From Comamonas antarctica (GTDB lineage Bacteria; Pseudomonadota; Gammaproteobacteria; Burkholderiales; Burkholderiaceae_C), in NCBI RefSeq assembly GCF_013363755.1, contig NZ_CP054840.1, forward strand, positions 124,001 through 188,000: a DNA stretch of 64,000 nt, read 5' to 3'. Shown here in pieces: positions 46,746 through 56,065 of the stretch. The notes under the pieces were generated by a model, which ran no database searches, was not told the origin of the DNA, and saw only the letters and a list, made by a program, of their open reading frames with translations. How positions within the stretch are numbered: the stretch's first letter is position 1; each line of letters starts with the position of its first letter. The position numbers were made by a program, and so were the translations under genes.

Positions 46746-47927
46746 TCAGAACGGCGCGATGCCCAGGATGGCGGCTGCCTGCAGCGCCACGGCACGCGCC
46801 TGCTCGGGCGTGGCGGCCGTGATGTTGAGGTGGCCCATCTTGCGTGCCGGCTTGGCTTCGGCCTTGCCATAGAGGTGCAGATGCACGCCCGGCAGCGCCA
46901 GCACCTGGTCCCAGGCAGGCGTGCTCGCGGCGGCCGTGCCGTCCTTGAACCACAGGTCGCCCAGCAGGTTCAGCATGATGGCGGCGCTGTGCTGGCGCGG
47001 CTGCACCAGCGGCAGGCCGGTCATGCAGCGCACCTGCAGCTCGAACTGCGAGACATCGAGGGCGTTCTGGCTGTAGTGGCCGCTGTTGTGCGGGCGCGGT
47101 GCGATCTCGTTGACCACCAGGCTGCCGTCCTCGAGCACGAAGAACTCGACGCACAGCACGCCGACGTAATCGAGACCTTGCGCGACCGACTGCGCCGCGG
47201 CCACGGCTTGCTGGGCCTGCGAGGCGGGCACATTGCCGGCGTGGACTTCGGTCACGGCCAGGATGCCGTCGCGGTGCAGGTTGCGCTGCACCGGCAGGTT
47301 GACGATGCTGCCGTCGCGTCCGCGCGCCACGATCACCGAGCATTCATGCGCCAGCGGCAGCATCTTCTCGAGCACGCAGGCCACGCGGCCCATGTCGTCC
47401 CAGGCGACGGCCAGTTCGGCGGGCGTGCGCACCCGGGCCTGGCCCTTGCCGTCATAGCCCATGCGCGCCGTCTTCAGGATGCCCGGCAGCAGGCTCGCAT
47501 CGACCGCCGCAAGCTGCGCCGGCGTGGTGATTTCGGCATAGGGCGCGCAGGGCACGCCGCAGCGCACGAAATGCGCCTTCTCGGCGGCGCGGTCCTGAGC
47601 AATGGCCACGGCCTCGCCGGCGGGGGCCACCGGACGCGTCAGCGCCAGCGTCTGCAGCGCGGCCGCGGGCACGTTCTCGAATTCGGTGGTCACGGCAGCG
47701 CAAAGCCGCGCCAGTTCGGCCAGGCCCTGCGGGTCTTCGTAGCCGGTGCGTATATGGCGGTGGCTGACCAGGCCCGCGGGGCTGGTTGCGTCGGCATCCA
47801 GCACGGCCGTGAAGTAGCCCATGGACTGCGCCGCATGCACGAACATGCGTCCGAGCTGGCCGCCGCCGAGCACGCCCAGCGTGGCGCCGGGCAGGATGGG
47901 GGCATTCATTACGCCGGCCGCACTCAT
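46746..47927 (-). CDS. purK: N5-carboxyaminoimidazole ribonucleotide synthase
   Basis: ATP-grasp enzyme that carboxylates AIR to N5-CAIR in purine synthesis, using bicarbonate. The 393-residue product has [25 protein letters not shown] at the N-terminus, ATP-grasp blocks ([60 protein letters not shown]) and GDLWFKDG. The ATG at 47927 overlaps the purE stop (ATGA); an ATG at 47909 is an alternative. purE-purK is the usual coupled pair. Confidence 0.95.
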   Translation of the reverse strand: MSAAGVMNAPILPGATLGVLGGGQLGRMFVHAAQSMGYFTAVLDADATSPAGLVSHRHIRTGYEDPQGLAELARLCAAVTTEFENVPAAALQTLALTRPVAPAGEAVAIAQDRAAEKAHFVRCGVPCAPYAEITTPAQLAAVDASLLPGILKTARMGYDGKGQARVRTPAELAVAWDDMGRVACVLEKMLPLAHECSVIVARGRDGSIVNLPVQRNLHRDGILAVTEVHAGNVPASQAQQAVAAAQSVAQGLDYVGVLCVEFFVLEDGSLVVNEIAPRPHNSGHYSQNALDVSQFELQVRCMTGLPLVQPRQHSAAIMLNLLGDLWFKDGTAAASTPAWDQVLALPGVHLHLYGKAEAKPARKMGHLNITAATPEQARAVALQAAAILGIAPF

Positions 47928-48421
47928 GCCGCCACCGGGGGCAGCGTCATGGCGCGTGCCGCCGCCGTCTGCTCGGCGCGGAAGGCTTCGAGCTTTGCGC
48001 GCAGGGCAGGGTCCTCGCTGGCCAGCAGCGCCACCGCAAACAGCGCGGCGTTCGCGGCGCCGGCCTGGCCGATGGCAAACGTCGCGACCGGCACGCCCTT
48101 GGGCATCTGTACGATGGAGTGCAGCGAATCGACACCTTGCAGATGGCGGCTCGCGACCGGCACGCCCAGCACCGGCACGGTGGTCTTGGCGGCAATCATG
48201 CCCGGCAGGTGGGCCGCACCGCCCGCGCCGGCAATGATGGCTTTGAGGCCGCGGTTTGCCGCAGCTTCGGCATAGGCGAACATATCGTCTGGCATGCGGT
48301 GCGCCGAGACGACCTGCGCTTCATGGGCGATGCCAAATTGCTGGAGAATCTGCACTGCGTGCTGCATGGTGTCCCAGTCGCTGCTGGAGCCCATGACCAC
48401 GCCGATTTGAATGGGTTTCAT
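47924..48421 (-). CDS. purE: N5-carboxyaminoimidazole ribonucleotide mutase
   Basis: Converts N5-CAIR to CAIR, class I PurE. The 165-residue product has [34 protein letters not shown] and [26 protein letters not shown], the conserved mutase motifs with the active-site His in SAHRMP. Start 48421 fits the family; a TTG-initiated extension is unlikely. A TAAAAT hexamer lies 47 bases upstream and a perfect 18-bp palindrome stands in its leader. It is divergent from the thioredoxin-TPR gene. Confidence 0.96.
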   Translation of the reverse strand: MKPIQIGVVMGSSSDWDTMQHAVQILQQFGIAHEAQVVSAHRMPDDMFAYAEAAANRGLKAIIAGAGGAAHLPGMIAAKTTVPVLGVPVASRHLQGVDSLHSIVQMPKGVPVATFAIGQAGAANAALFAVALLASEDPALRAKLEAFRAEQTAAARAMTLPPVAA

Positions 48422-48430
48422 GTCGAGCGG

Positions 48431-48448
48431 GGCGGCTGTACAGCCGCC
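48431..48448. promoter_or_regulatory. Perfect 18-bp palindrome in the purE leader
   Basis: GGCGGCTGTACAGCCGCC, symmetrical with no spacer, 9 bases before the purE ATG and between it and a TAAAAT hexamer (minus strand, 48468-48473). It is not the PurR operator known from enterobacteria. As RNA it would form a hairpin close to the ribosome site. Confidence 0.55.
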
Positions 48449-48513
48449 GTCCAAAGTGGAACCCGTGATTTTACTTTTCCCTTATCCACCAGCCCGTCAA
48501 AGGGCTTCGAGCC

Positions 48514-49470
48514 ATGATCGATGTCACGATAGAAAATTTTGAAGCCGAGGTGGTTGCCGCCTCGATGGAAGTGCCCGTGCTGGTGGACTTCTGGGCGCCC
48601 TGGTGCGGCCCATGCAAGACCCTGGGGCCGCTGCTGGACAAGCTCGAGGCCGACTATGGCGGCCGTTTCAAGCTGGCCAAGATCGACTCCGACCAGGAGC
48701 AGCAGCTGGCCGGCATGTTCGGCATCCGCTCGGTGCCGACCTGCGTGCTGATGATGGGCGGCCGTCCTGTGGACGGCTTCATGGGCGCGCAAAGCGAGGC
48801 CCAGCTGCGCGCGTTCCTCGACAAGCACCTGCCCTCCGAAGCGGCCATGGCGGCCGAGTCCGATGTCGATGAAGCCCAGCAGCTGCTCGAGGCGGGCGAC
48901 ACCGGCGCGGCGCTGCAAAAGCTGGCCGACGCGCTGGCTGCCGATCCCGGCAATGACGACGCCCGCTTCGACTACCTGCGCCTGCTGATCGCCACCGGCG
49001 GCTTCGAAGAGGCCGAAGCGCTGCTGCGCGAGCCGCTCAAGCGCATTCCGCTGGCGCTGCGCTTCGACGCGCTGTCGCGCTGGCTCGACGCGCTGAAGTT
49101 CGTCGACAGCAGCGAACGCGGCAACTGGCCGCTCGAGGAGTTCGATGCGCTGATTGCCGCCAACCGCCGCGACTTCGAGGCCCGTTTCGACAAGGCACGG
49201 GTGCTGGTGGCGGAAGGCCAGTGGACCGAAGCCATGGACGAACTGCTGGAAATCATCATGCGCGACAAGACCTGGAACCAGGACGCGGCGCGCAAGCTGT
49301 ATGTGGCCGTGCTCGAGCTGCTGACCCCGCCCAAACCCAAGGCCGAGGCCAGCGTCCCCGGCAAGACTGCCGGCGGCATCGAACTGATGGGCAAGTCGGC
49401 GCAGCAGGAGGATGAAAACACGGCCATGCTCAACAGCTATCGGCGCAAGCTGAGCATGGCGTTGAACTGA
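48514..49470 (+). CDS. Thioredoxin with TPR-like tail (CnoX/YbbN-type co-chaperone)
   Basis: A 318-residue cytoplasmic protein. The N-terminal thioredoxin domain has the active site W30-CGPC (31-34) with PVLVDFWAPW before it and RSVPTCVLMMGG after (cis-Pro). From about 120 on it has TPR-like helical repeats (DVDEAQQLLEAGDTGAALQKLADALAADPGNDDARFDYLR) as in E. coli YbbN/CnoX, which protects clients under oxidative stress and passes them to GroEL/DnaK. Unlike E. coli CnoX the WCGPC site is intact, so it may also reduce disulfides. Divergent from purE. Confidence 0.88.
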   Translation: MIDVTIENFEAEVVAASMEVPVLVDFWAPWCGPCKTLGPLLDKLEADYGGRFKLAKIDSDQEQQLAGMFGIRSVPTCVLMMGGRPVDGFMGAQSEAQLRAFLDKHLPSEAAMAAESDVDEAQQLLEAGDTGAALQKLADALAADPGNDDARFDYLRLLIATGGFEEAEALLREPLKRIPLALRFDALSRWLDALKFVDSSERGNWPLEEFDALIAANRRDFEARFDKARVLVAEGQWTEAMDELLEIIMRDKTWNQDAARKLYVAVLELLTPPKPKAEASVPGKTAGGIELMGKSAQQEDENTAMLNSYRRKLSMALN

Positions 49471-49562
49471 CCCCCCACGCTTGCTCGCTTCGCGTAGCTG
49501 CGCTGCCCCCCCCGAGGGAGGCGCTCGCGGCTTGGGGCGGCCCGGCGCCGCTCGGGCCGCCC
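49471..49562. repeat. GC-rich dispersed intergenic repeat, copy E (inverted)
   Basis: Begins CCCCCCACGCTTGCTCGCTT and contains CTGCGCTGCC followed by a C-run and GAGGGAGGCGCTCGC; this is the inverted arrangement of the copies at 20.4 and 31.6 kb. It fills the space after the thioredoxin-TPR gene; the remaining bases to 49675 hold the purC terminator. Confidence 0.58.
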
Positions 49563-49633
49563 TTCGCACACGCCCACTGAGCGCCCGGGGCGCTCGCAGC
49601 TAGCGCTGGCGGGGAAACAAGCCACAAAAGCAA

Positions 49634-49654
49634 AACCGGCCACTAGGGCCGGTT
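49634..49654 (-). terminator. Rho-independent terminator of purC
   Basis: Stem AACCGGCC/GGCCGGTT with a 5-base loop; on the minus strand it is followed by TTGCTTTTG, 22 bases after the purC stop codon. Confidence 0.75.
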
Positions 49655-49675
49655 CAGTGAGACGCGCAGGAAGAA

Positions 49676-50596
49676 TCAAGCCGTCAGGCGATCCAGCGCT
49701 TCGCGGTATTTTGCCGCGGTCTTGTTGATCACGTCCTGCGGCAGGCGCGGCGCCGGAGCGGTCTTGTCCCAGGCCTTGCCGTTGACCTTGGCCTGCTCGA
49801 GCCAGTCGCGCACGAACTGCTTGTCGTAGCTTGGCGGATTTTCGCCGGCGGCCAGCGCCGCGGCGTAGCCTTCGACGGGCCAGTAGCGCGAGCTGTCGGG
49901 GGTCAGCACTTCGTCCATCAGCACCAGTTCGCCGTCGTCCGTGAGGCCGAATTCGAACTTGGTGTCGGCAATGATCATGCCCTTGGTCAGCGCGATGGCC
50001 GCGGCTTCGCGGTAGATCTGGATGCTCAGGTCGCGGATGCGTGTCGCCAGTTCTTCACCGACCATCTCGACCGTGCGCTCGAACGTGATGTTCTCGTCGT
50101 GGTCGCCCATCTCGGCCTTGGCGGCCGGGGTGTAGATCGGCTCGGGCAGCTTGGCGGCGTTGGTCAGGCCCGCGGGCAGCGGCACGCCGCAGACCGACTG
50201 GGTTTCCTGGTATTCCTTCCAGCCGCTGCCTGCCAGATAGCCGCGGACCACGGCCTCGACCAGGATCGGCTTGAGGCGCTTGACCAGCATCGAACGGCCT
50301 TGCACCTGGGGCAGCTCGGCCGGCGTCACCACGCTTTCGGGCGCTTCGCCGGTCAGGTGGTTCGGGCAGATATGGCCCAGCTTGTCGAACCAGAACAGCG
50401 CCATCTGCGTCAGCAGCACGCCTTTGCCGGGAATGGGTTCGCCCATGATGACGTCAAAGGCCGAGAGGCGGTCGCTGGCCACCATCAGGATGCGGTCGTC
50501 GCCCACGGCGTAATTGTCACGGACCTTGCCGCGCGCCAGCAGGGGCAGCGAAGTCAGGGCAGAGGTGTGCAGGGCGGAAAGGCTGGGCTGGTTCAT
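49676..50596 (-). CDS. purC: Phosphoribosylaminoimidazole-succinocarboxamide synthase
   Basis: Joins CAIR and aspartate using ATP to SAICAR, the step after PurE. The 306-residue product has [69 protein letters not shown] and [13 protein letters not shown], the SAICAR synthetase signatures. A TAAAAT hexamer (50654-50659 on the minus strand) lies 58 bases upstream. The purine steps PurK, PurE and PurC are all within 4 kb but purC is separated from purEK by the thioredoxin gene. Confidence 0.96.
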   Translation of the reverse strand: MNQPSLSALHTSALTSLPLLARGKVRDNYAVGDDRILMVASDRLSAFDVIMGEPIPGKGVLLTQMALFWFDKLGHICPNHLTGEAPESVVTPAELPQVQGRSMLVKRLKPILVEAVVRGYLAGSGWKEYQETQSVCGVPLPAGLTNAAKLPEPIYTPAAKAEMGDHDENITFERTVEMVGEELATRIRDLSIQIYREAAAIALTKGMIIADTKFEFGLTDDGELVLMDEVLTPDSSRYWPVEGYAAALAAGENPPSYDKQFVRDWLEQAKVNGKAWDKTAPAPRLPQDVINKTAAKYREALDRLTA

Positions 50597-50723
50597 GGGT
50601 ACGAATGGTTGCGGTCGAGACCTGGGCAGGGTGCGGGACCCTTACCTGGCAGGATTTTAAGGCCCGGCGCCGGCCCCGTGCCCGCTGCCCGGGCATGCTG
50701 CATCAACTCCAATGATTGTGCGT

Positions 50724-50759
50724 GGTTTTGCGCTGCTTGGCGAAGCTCTCCGCAAAACC
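50724..50759. promoter_or_regulatory. Long nested hairpin in the purC/hpf intergenic region
   Basis: GGTTTTGCG (50724-50732) pairs with CGCAAAACC (50751-50759), and inside it GCTT pairs with AAGC around GGCG. There is no T run, so it is not a simple terminator. It lies 128 bases from purC and 149 from hpf in a 312-base gap that otherwise shows no gene; function unknown. Confidence 0.4.
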
Positions 50760-50908
50760 TACTGCGGAATGCCGTTATCGCATTGCATTTGGATGGTGCC
50801 GGGCGCATAGTGAAACCAAGCGACGAATGCGCATTCCAGCTTGCGAGCCTAGCCAGTGACTCTGTTGCCGGCAGGGGCTTTCTTTACCTTGGGCAAGGAG
50901 GCTTTCGT

Positions 50909-51256
50909 ATGAATTTGATTATCAGTGGTCACCACCTGGAGGTGACCCCAGCGCTGCGCAACTATGTAGTGAGCAAGCTGGAGCGGATACTTCGGCACTT
51001 CGATCAGGTGGTGGATGTCAAGGTTCTGCTGACCGTCGAGAAACAAAAGGAAAAGGAAAAACGCCAGCGTGCGGAATGCACCGTGCGGGTCAAGGGCAGC
51101 GACCTGTTCGCCCAGAGCGCACACTTCGATCTGTATGCTGCGGTCGACTGCCTGGTCGACAAGCTCGACCGCAAGGTGGTGGAACACAAGACGCGCCTGC
51201 AATCCGGCCGTTTCGATACCCCGAAGCGCGATGCCATGGTGCTGTCACTGGCCTGA
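50909..51256 (+). CDS. hpf: Ribosome hibernation promoting factor
   Basis: A 115-residue short-form HPF that promotes 100S ribosome dimers in stationary phase. Blocks: [36 protein letters not shown], the basic [16 protein letters not shown] and [24 protein letters not shown]. Start 50909 has GCAAGGAG about 10 bases before it. It is followed by a strong terminator and then ptsN, the order known in proteobacterial rpoN-hpf-ptsN clusters; rpoN itself is absent from the window. Confidence 0.93.
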   Translation: MNLIISGHHLEVTPALRNYVVSKLERILRHFDQVVDVKVLLTVEKQKEKEKRQRAECTVRVKGSDLFAQSAHFDLYAAVDCLVDKLDRKVVEHKTRLQSGRFDTPKRDAMVLSLA

Positions 51257-51306
51257 TTTGCACTTCGCCACGACACGATGGCGAACTATGGATGCCATCT
51301 GACCGC

Positions 51307-51331
51307 AAAAGCCGCCGCCAGGCGGCTTTTT
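51307..51331 (+). terminator. Rho-independent terminator of hpf
   Basis: Stem AAGCCGCC/GGCGGCTT with a 4-base loop followed by TTTT, between hpf and ptsN. The upstream A run makes it possibly bidirectional. Confidence 0.85.
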
Positions 51332-51393
51332 CGTGTCCCTCGGGTATTCCCGGCACTATCAAGGCGGAGCGTGCATAATTCCTCCTTAACACC

Positions 51394-51867
51394 ATGAACC
51401 GTCTAGCCTCCATCCTGCCCGCCGCTCAAGTCCTCGTGAGCGTTGACGCCACCAGCAAGAAACGCGCTTTCGAAGAAGCCGGGCTGTTGTTCGAGAGCCT
51501 GCATGGCTTGTCGCGCGCGCTGATCACCGACAGCCTGTTTGCGCGCGAGCGCCTGGGCTCGACCGGTCTGGGCCATGGCGTTGCCATTCCCCATGGCCGC
51601 ATCAAGGGATTGAAGTCGCCGATGGCGGCGGTATTCCAGCTGGCCAACCCGATCGGCTTCGATGCACCCGACGAGCAACCGGTGGGCCTGCTGATCTTCC
51701 TGCTGGTGCCCGAAGCGGCCACGCAAAAGCATCTCGAGATCCTGTCCGAGATTGCCGAGCTGCTCAGCGACACCGCGCTGCGCGAGAAGATCAAGGCCTG
51801 CGACGACGCCGAACTGCTGCACGAGATGCTCGAGCGCTGGCAATCGACGGCCGCTCCGCTGTCCTGA
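51394..51867 (+). CDS. ptsN: Nitrogen-regulatory PTS IIA component
   Basis: Phosphoryl acceptor of the PTS-Ntr chain that modulates potassium transport, nitrogen and carbon balance rather than sugar uptake. The 157-residue product has GLGHGVAIPHGRIKGL with active-site His67 and the fold of the mannitol/fructose EIIA domain (LTFLLVPEAATQKHLEILSEIAELL-type end). Located directly before hprK (19-base gap), so HPr-phosphorylation control and EIIA-Ntr are co-expressed. The HPr gene is outside the window. Confidence 0.95.
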   Translation: MNRLASILPAAQVLVSVDATSKKRAFEEAGLLFESLHGLSRALITDSLFARERLGSTGLGHGVAIPHGRIKGLKSPMAAVFQLANPIGFDAPDEQPVGLLIFLLVPEAATQKHLEILSEIAELLSDTALREKIKACDDAELLHEMLERWQSTAAPLS

Positions 51868-51886
51868 CCGCTGAGCCCCCGTCTCC

Positions 51887-52834
51887 ATGCGACCCAACGC
51901 CATCAGCGCCGACCTGCTGTTCCAGGCGTTCCGTGCATCGCTGCGCTGGGAATGGGTGGCGGGGCTGGGCGCCTCGGAGCGGCGCTTCGATGAAATGGCC
52001 GTGCGTTCGGCGCGTTCGGGCGCCGACCTGGTGGGTTACCTCAACTACATCCATCCCTACCGCCTGCAGGTGCTGGGCGAGCGCGAGATCGCCTATCTCT
52101 GCAAGTCGACCTCGCTGGACTGCCAGCGCCGTGTAGCGCGCATCGTGACGCTGCAGCCGCCGGTGCTGGTGCTGGCCGACGGCCAGGTCGCCCCGCCCGA
52201 GCTGCTGTCCATGTGCGAGGAAGCGCAGATTCCGATGTTCTCGACCGATGAGGCCGCGGCATTCGTGATCGATGTGCTGCGCGCCTACCTGTCGAAGCAC
52301 TTTGCCGACCGCACCACCATGCATGGCGTGTTCATGGACATCCTGGGCATGGGCGTGCTGATCACGGGCGAGTCGGGGCTGGGCAAGAGCGAGCTGGGGC
52401 TGGAGCTGATCTCGCGCGGCAACGGCCTGGTGGCCGATGATGCGGTCGACCTCTACCGCATCAACCAGGCGACGATCGAAGGCAAGTGCCCCGAGCTGCT
52501 GCAGAACCTGCTGGAAGTGCGCGGCATCGGCCTGCTCGACATCCGCGCGATCTTTGGCGAGACCGCAGTGCGGCGCAAGATGCGCCTGAAGCTGATCGTG
52601 CATCTGGTGCGCAAGGAAACACTGGAGCGCGAATACGAGCGCATGCCTTATGAGCCGCTGACCCAGGATGTGCTGGGCGTGCCCGTGCTCAAGGCCGTGA
52701 TCCAGGTGGTGGCCGGGCGCAACATTGCCGTGCTGGTCGAAGCCGCGGTGCGCAACACCATCCTGCAGTTGCGGGGCATCGATACCTATCAGGAGTTCAT
52801 TGACCGGCACCGCCGTGCGATGGAAAAGGAATGA
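51887..52834 (+). CDS. hprK: HPr kinase/phosphorylase
   Basis: Bifunctional enzyme that phosphorylates and dephosphorylates HPr at serine. The 315-residue product has an N-terminal regulatory domain, the Walker A loop GESGLGKS (161-168), [11 protein letters not shown] and the HprK signature [17 protein letters not shown] (about 208-224). In beta-proteobacteria HprK acts together with PtsN and an incomplete PTS. Length is normal. It ends at a terminator shared with the convergent fur gene. Confidence 0.96.
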   Translation: MRPNAISADLLFQAFRASLRWEWVAGLGASERRFDEMAVRSARSGADLVGYLNYIHPYRLQVLGEREIAYLCKSTSLDCQRRVARIVTLQPPVLVLADGQVAPPELLSMCEEAQIPMFSTDEAAAFVIDVLRAYLSKHFADRTTMHGVFMDILGMGVLITGESGLGKSELGLELISRGNGLVADDAVDLYRINQATIEGKCPELLQNLLEVRGIGLLDIRAIFGETAVRRKMRLKLIVHLVRKETLEREYERMPYEPLTQDVLGVPVLKAVIQVVAGRNIAVLVEAAVRNTILQLRGIDTYQEFIDRHRRAMEKE

Positions 52835-52837
52835 AAC

Positions 52838-52863
52838 AAAAAAGGCGCCGAGGCGCCTTTTTT
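52838..52863. terminator. Bidirectional rho-independent terminator between hprK and fur
   Basis: An A run, GGCGCC, two bases, GGCGCC and a T run (52838-52863), symmetrical for both strands and 13 bases from the fur stop codon. Confidence 0.88.
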
Positions 52864-52876
52864 GTGTGCTGTTGTT

Positions 52877-53308
52877 TCAGCGGTGGGCGCTAGCGGTTTT
52901 GGCGCAGGTGGTGCACTGTCCATACAGCGACATCGCGTGGTCATGGATGACCCAGCCCTTGGACTTGGCGATCTGCACCTGGCGCTTTTCGATTTCGGCG
53001 TCGTAGAACTCCTCGACCTTGCCGCAAACCGTGCAGATGAAGTGGTCGTGGTGGTGGCCTTCGTTGAGTTCGTAGACCGCCTTGGCGCTTTCGAAATTGC
53101 TGCGGATCAGGATGCCCGCCTGTTCGAACTGCGTGAGGACACGGTAGACCGTGGCCAGGCCGATGTCCGAGCGCTCGTCGAGCAGCACGCGAAAGACATC
53201 TTCGGCCGTCATGTGGCGTTGCGTGCCCTTCTGGAAGATCTCCAGGATCTTCAGGCGGGGCAGGGTGGCCTTGAGGCCCGTGCTTTTGAGTTCGTCGATA
53301 TTCGTCAT
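52877..53308 (-). CDS. fur: Ferric uptake regulator
   Basis: Fe2+-dependent repressor of iron uptake. The 143-residue product has the winged-helix domain ([50 protein letters not shown]), the [12 protein letters not shown] metal-binding turn and a C-terminal CTTC. The ATG at 53308 gives the standard N-terminus [19 protein letters not shown]. It is divergent from bamE, the order known in many proteobacteria. A palindrome near the bamE -10 may be its own operator or bamE's. Confidence 0.96.
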   Translation of the reverse strand: MTNIDELKSTGLKATLPRLKILEIFQKGTQRHMTAEDVFRVLLDERSDIGLATVYRVLTQFEQAGILIRSNFESAKAVYELNEGHHHDHFICTVCGKVEEFYDAEIEKRQVQIAKSKGWVIHDHAMSLYGQCTTCAKTASAHR

Positions 53309-53428
53309 GACAGGGTCTTTCGGGAGTGCCTGCGGGCGCATCAGGCACCGGCGCAGCACAGTCAACGGAAATGGCCCTCGCACCGAGGGTGGGGAGAATG
53401 CCGAGGACTGGAAGGACCAGCCGCTACA

Positions 53429-53442
53429 ATGATTTGAATCAT
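53429..53442. promoter_or_regulatory. Palindrome ATGATTTGAATCAT overlapping the bamE -10
   Basis: Arms ATGATT and AATCAT around TG, overlapping TACAAT (53425-53430), a good -10 candidate for bamE, and 19 bases before the bamE ATG. The pattern partly resembles a Fur box (GATAATGATAATCATTATC), but matches only the inner part. Confidence 0.45.
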
Positions 53443-53460
53443 ATCCCCTAAGCCATACCC

Positions 53461-54021
53461 ATGCATGTCCAAGCCCGTTGCAGTGCCCGTCTGGCGCTGA
53501 CTTTGGTGGTCGCTGCCGTCCTGGCTGCCTGTGGCAGCCTTGACAACGCGAGCCAACGCATCGCCAGCGCTGCGAGCGCTGTCACTCCTTACAAGGTCGA
53601 AGTGGTCCAGGGCAATTTCGTGTCCCGCGAACAGGTCGAGGCGCTCGCGCCCGGCATGAGCCGCCAGCAGGTGCGCGACATCCTCGGCACGCCGCTGGTG
53701 ACCAGCGTGTTCCATGCCGACCGCTGGGAATATGTGTTCACGCTCAAACGCAAGGACGTCGAGATCCAGACCCGCAAGCTGACGGTGTTCTTCGAAGGCG
53801 ACCGCCTGGTGCGCCATGAAGGCGACGAGATGCCTTCCGAGGCCGACTTCGTTGCCACGCTGGGCTCGAAGCGCGCCGGCGGCAAGGTGCCGGTGCTCGC
53901 CGCCACGCCCGAGCAGCTCGCGCGCTTCCCCGCGCCGGCGCAGTCGCCGGCGGAGGCCGAAGCGCTGCCTCCTGCCGACGCCTCCAAGCAGTACCCGCCG
54001 CTCGAAGCGCCAGGCCGCTGA
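53461..54021 (+). CDS. bamE: Outer membrane protein assembly factor BamE (SmpA/OmlA)
   Basis: Lipoprotein subunit of the BAM complex that inserts outer-membrane beta-barrels. The 186-residue precursor has lipobox LAAC (Cys24) and the BamE core [37 protein letters not shown], with [35 protein letters not shown]. The C-terminal ~45 residues are a Pro/Ala-rich tail beyond the E. coli length (113 aa), common in beta-proteobacteria. Divergent from fur. Confidence 0.95.
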   Translation: MHVQARCSARLALTLVVAAVLAACGSLDNASQRIASAASAVTPYKVEVVQGNFVSREQVEALAPGMSRQQVRDILGTPLVTSVFHADRWEYVFTLKRKDVEIQTRKLTVFFEGDRLVRHEGDEMPSEADFVATLGSKRAGGKVPVLAATPEQLARFPAPAQSPAEAEALPPADASKQYPPLEAPGR

Positions 54022-54079
54022 ATTTCTTGCCGGCGCCGCGCCCATGGCGTGCCCGGCTGCTTTCCCAGGATTACCACCA

Positions 54080-54910
54080 ATGACCGAGAACCTCTCGCTC
54101 GCCCCCGGGCGCCACCGCGTTGCCGTTGCCGGCGCGTCCGGCCGCATGGGCCGCATGCTGATCGAAGCCATCCACAACAGCGACGACTGCGTGCTGGCCG
54201 GCGCGCTGGATGTGCCCGGCAGCCCGGCACTGGGCATCGATGCCACGGCTTTCCTTGGCAGCAACAGCGGCGTTGTCATCACTTCCGACCTGCAGCTCGG
54301 CCTGGCCGAGGCCCAGGTGCTGATCGACTTCACACGCCCCGAAGGCACGCTGGCCCATCTCGCGGCCTGCCAGGCGCTGGGCGTGAAGCTGGTCATCGGC
54401 ACCACCGGCTTCAGCGACGAACAGAAGCAGGCACTGGCCGAAGGCGCGAAACAGGTCGCGGTCATGCTGGCGCCCAACATGAGCGTGGGCGTCAACGTCA
54501 CGCTCAAGCTCTTGGAAATGGCGGCGCGCGCGCTGTCCACGGGCTACGACATTGAAATCATCGAGGCCCACCACCGCCACAAGGTCGATGCGCCCTCGGG
54601 CACGGCGCTGAAAATGGGCGAAGTCATTGCCGATGCGCTGGGCCGCGACCTGGCCGAATGCGCGGTCTACGAGCGCTACGGCCATACCGGCGCGCGCGAT
54701 CCTTCGTCGATCGGCTTCGCCACGGTGCGCGGCGGCGACATCGTCGGCGACCACACGGTGCTGTTTGCCGGCACCGGCGAGCGCATCGAGATCACGCACA
54801 AATCCTCGAGCCGCGAAACCTATGCCCAGGGCAGCCTGCGCGCCGTGCGCTTCCTGGCCGACAAGCCCCAGGGCATGTTCGACATGTTCGACGTGCTGGG
54901 TCTGCGCTGA
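54080..54910 (+). CDS. dapB: 4-hydroxy-tetrahydrodipicolinate reductase
   Basis: NAD(P)H-dependent enzyme of the lysine/diaminopimelate pathway. The 276-residue product has [18 protein letters not shown] (nucleotide-binding), [26 protein letters not shown] and the catalytic [20 protein letters not shown]. The real start is ATG 54080, 58 bases after bamE; an in-frame upstream extension is non-homologous. Co-directional with bamE and the exbB-exbD pair; all three concern the cell envelope. Confidence 0.96.
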   Translation: MTENLSLAPGRHRVAVAGASGRMGRMLIEAIHNSDDCVLAGALDVPGSPALGIDATAFLGSNSGVVITSDLQLGLAEAQVLIDFTRPEGTLAHLAACQALGVKLVIGTTGFSDEQKQALAEGAKQVAVMLAPNMSVGVNVTLKLLEMAARALSTGYDIEIIEAHHRHKVDAPSGTALKMGEVIADALGRDLAECAVYERYGHTGARDPSSIGFATVRGGDIVGDHTVLFAGTGERIEITHKSSSRETYAQGSLRAVRFLADKPQGMFDMFDVLGLR

Positions 54911-54918
54911 ACCTGCCC

Positions 54919-55593
54919 ATGGAACGCTGGCACTGGCTTGCGCAAGGCGACGCGGTCACGCAGGCCACGGCCTTGCTGCTGCTGGCGCTGTCGGTGGCCA
55001 GTTGGGTCGTCATGCTCTACAAGGGCTGGCTGCTGGCGCGCAGCCGGCGCCAGGTGCCGCGTTGCGTGGCCGCGTTCTGGCAGGCCGATGACCTGGCCAC
55101 GGCGCGCAACCGGGTCGCGGCCATCGATGGCCGCGGCCTGGTGCTGCCGCTGGTCGATGCGCTGCAAGCGCAGCGCATGCCTGCCGCAGCGGTCCGCCCG
55201 CTGGCGCAGCAGGGGGCAGCGTCCGCACAACTCACGCGCGGTCTGCGCGCCGCGCTGCAATCCGCCAGCGGCCCGCTGCAATGGGGCCAGGTGCTGCTGG
55301 CTTCGATAGGCACGCTGGCGCCGTTCGTGGGCTTGCTCGGCACCGTGTGGGGCATCCACCATGCGCTGAGCCTGCTGGCCGACAGCCAGAGCATCGGCAT
55401 CGCGCAGCTTGCCGCGCCCGTGGGCGAAGCGCTGGTCATGACGGCTGCGGGCCTGGCCGTGGCCATTCCCGCAGTGCTGGGCTACAACCTGCAGGGCCGC
55501 AGCGCCGGCCGCATCGAAGCCGAACTCGAAGGCTTTGCGCATGATCTGCAGGCCATGTTTGGCGACGGCGCGCCGTCCGCCGCGATGGCCTGA
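54919..55593 (+). CDS. MotA/TolQ/ExbB proton-channel family protein
   Basis: A 224-residue inner-membrane protein with three membrane segments (about 15-33, 128-145 and 160-185). The channel motifs are WVVMLYKGWLLARS, GTLAPFVGLLGTVWGIHHAL and GEALVMTAAGLAVAIPAVLGYN, as in ExbB/TolQ. It follows dapB by 8 bases and precedes an ExbD/TolR-type gene by 16, so it energises an outer-membrane process with the proton motive force. No TonB or TolB is in the window, so whether it serves TonB or Tol is open. Confidence 0.9.
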   Translation: MERWHWLAQGDAVTQATALLLLALSVASWVVMLYKGWLLARSRRQVPRCVAAFWQADDLATARNRVAAIDGRGLVLPLVDALQAQRMPAAAVRPLAQQGAASAQLTRGLRAALQSASGPLQWGQVLLASIGTLAPFVGLLGTVWGIHHALSLLADSQSIGIAQLAAPVGEALVMTAAGLAVAIPAVLGYNLQGRSAGRIEAELEGFAHDLQAMFGDGAPSAAMA

Positions 55594-55609
55594 TAGCGGT
55601 TGCCGCGCC

Positions 55610-56065
55610 ATGGCATTCGGCCGCTTCGACCACCGCAGCGCCGCTCGGCCCGAGCCCTTGAGCGGCATCAACGTCACGCCGCTGGTGGATGTGATGCTGG
55701 TGCTGGTGGTCATCCTGATTCTTGCCGCGCCGGTACTGGCGGCGGCGCTGCGCGTGCAATTGCCCCAGGCCCAGGGCACGTCCCCGGTCACGCCGCAGGC
55801 GCCGCAGCAGGCGCTGGCGCTGGAGGTCGATGCGCGCGGCGGCCTGTCGATCGATGGCGAAGCGCTGGACGATGCCGCGCTGCGCGCGCGCCTGGCGGCG
55901 CTGGCGGCGGCCCATCCCGATGCCGAGCTGCAACTGCGTGCCGATGCCGATGTGCCCTACGGCCGCGTTGTGGCGGTGATGGGCTGGGCCAATGCGGCCG
56001 GGCTGGCGCGCATTGGCTTCGTGGCCGCGCCTGAAACGCCGCCTCAGGCCGCTCCCGGGCGCTAG
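55610..56065 (+). CDS. Biopolymer transport protein, ExbD/TolR family
   Basis: A 151-residue protein with a short cytoplasmic N-terminus, INVTPLVDVMLVLVVILILAAPVL as the single membrane helix (with the conserved Asp for proton conduction) and a periplasmic domain ending in FVAAPE. It is the partner of the ExbB-like protein upstream. Its TAG overlaps the TAG of the mechanosensitive channel gene on the other strand, the four bases CTAG serving both. Confidence 0.9.
   Translation: MAFGRFDHRSAARPEPLSGINVTPLVDVMLVLVVILILAAPVLAAALRVQLPQAQGTSPVTPQAPQQALALEVDARGGLSIDGEALDDAALRARLAALAAAHPDAELQLRADADVPYGRVVAVMGWANAAGLARIGFVAAPETPPQAAPGR

Noticed and set aside
53402..53430. A full sigma-70 promoter for bamE
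   Set aside because: TACAAT is a good -10, but no acceptable -35 hexamer is at a suitable distance, so only the -10/palindrome is reported.
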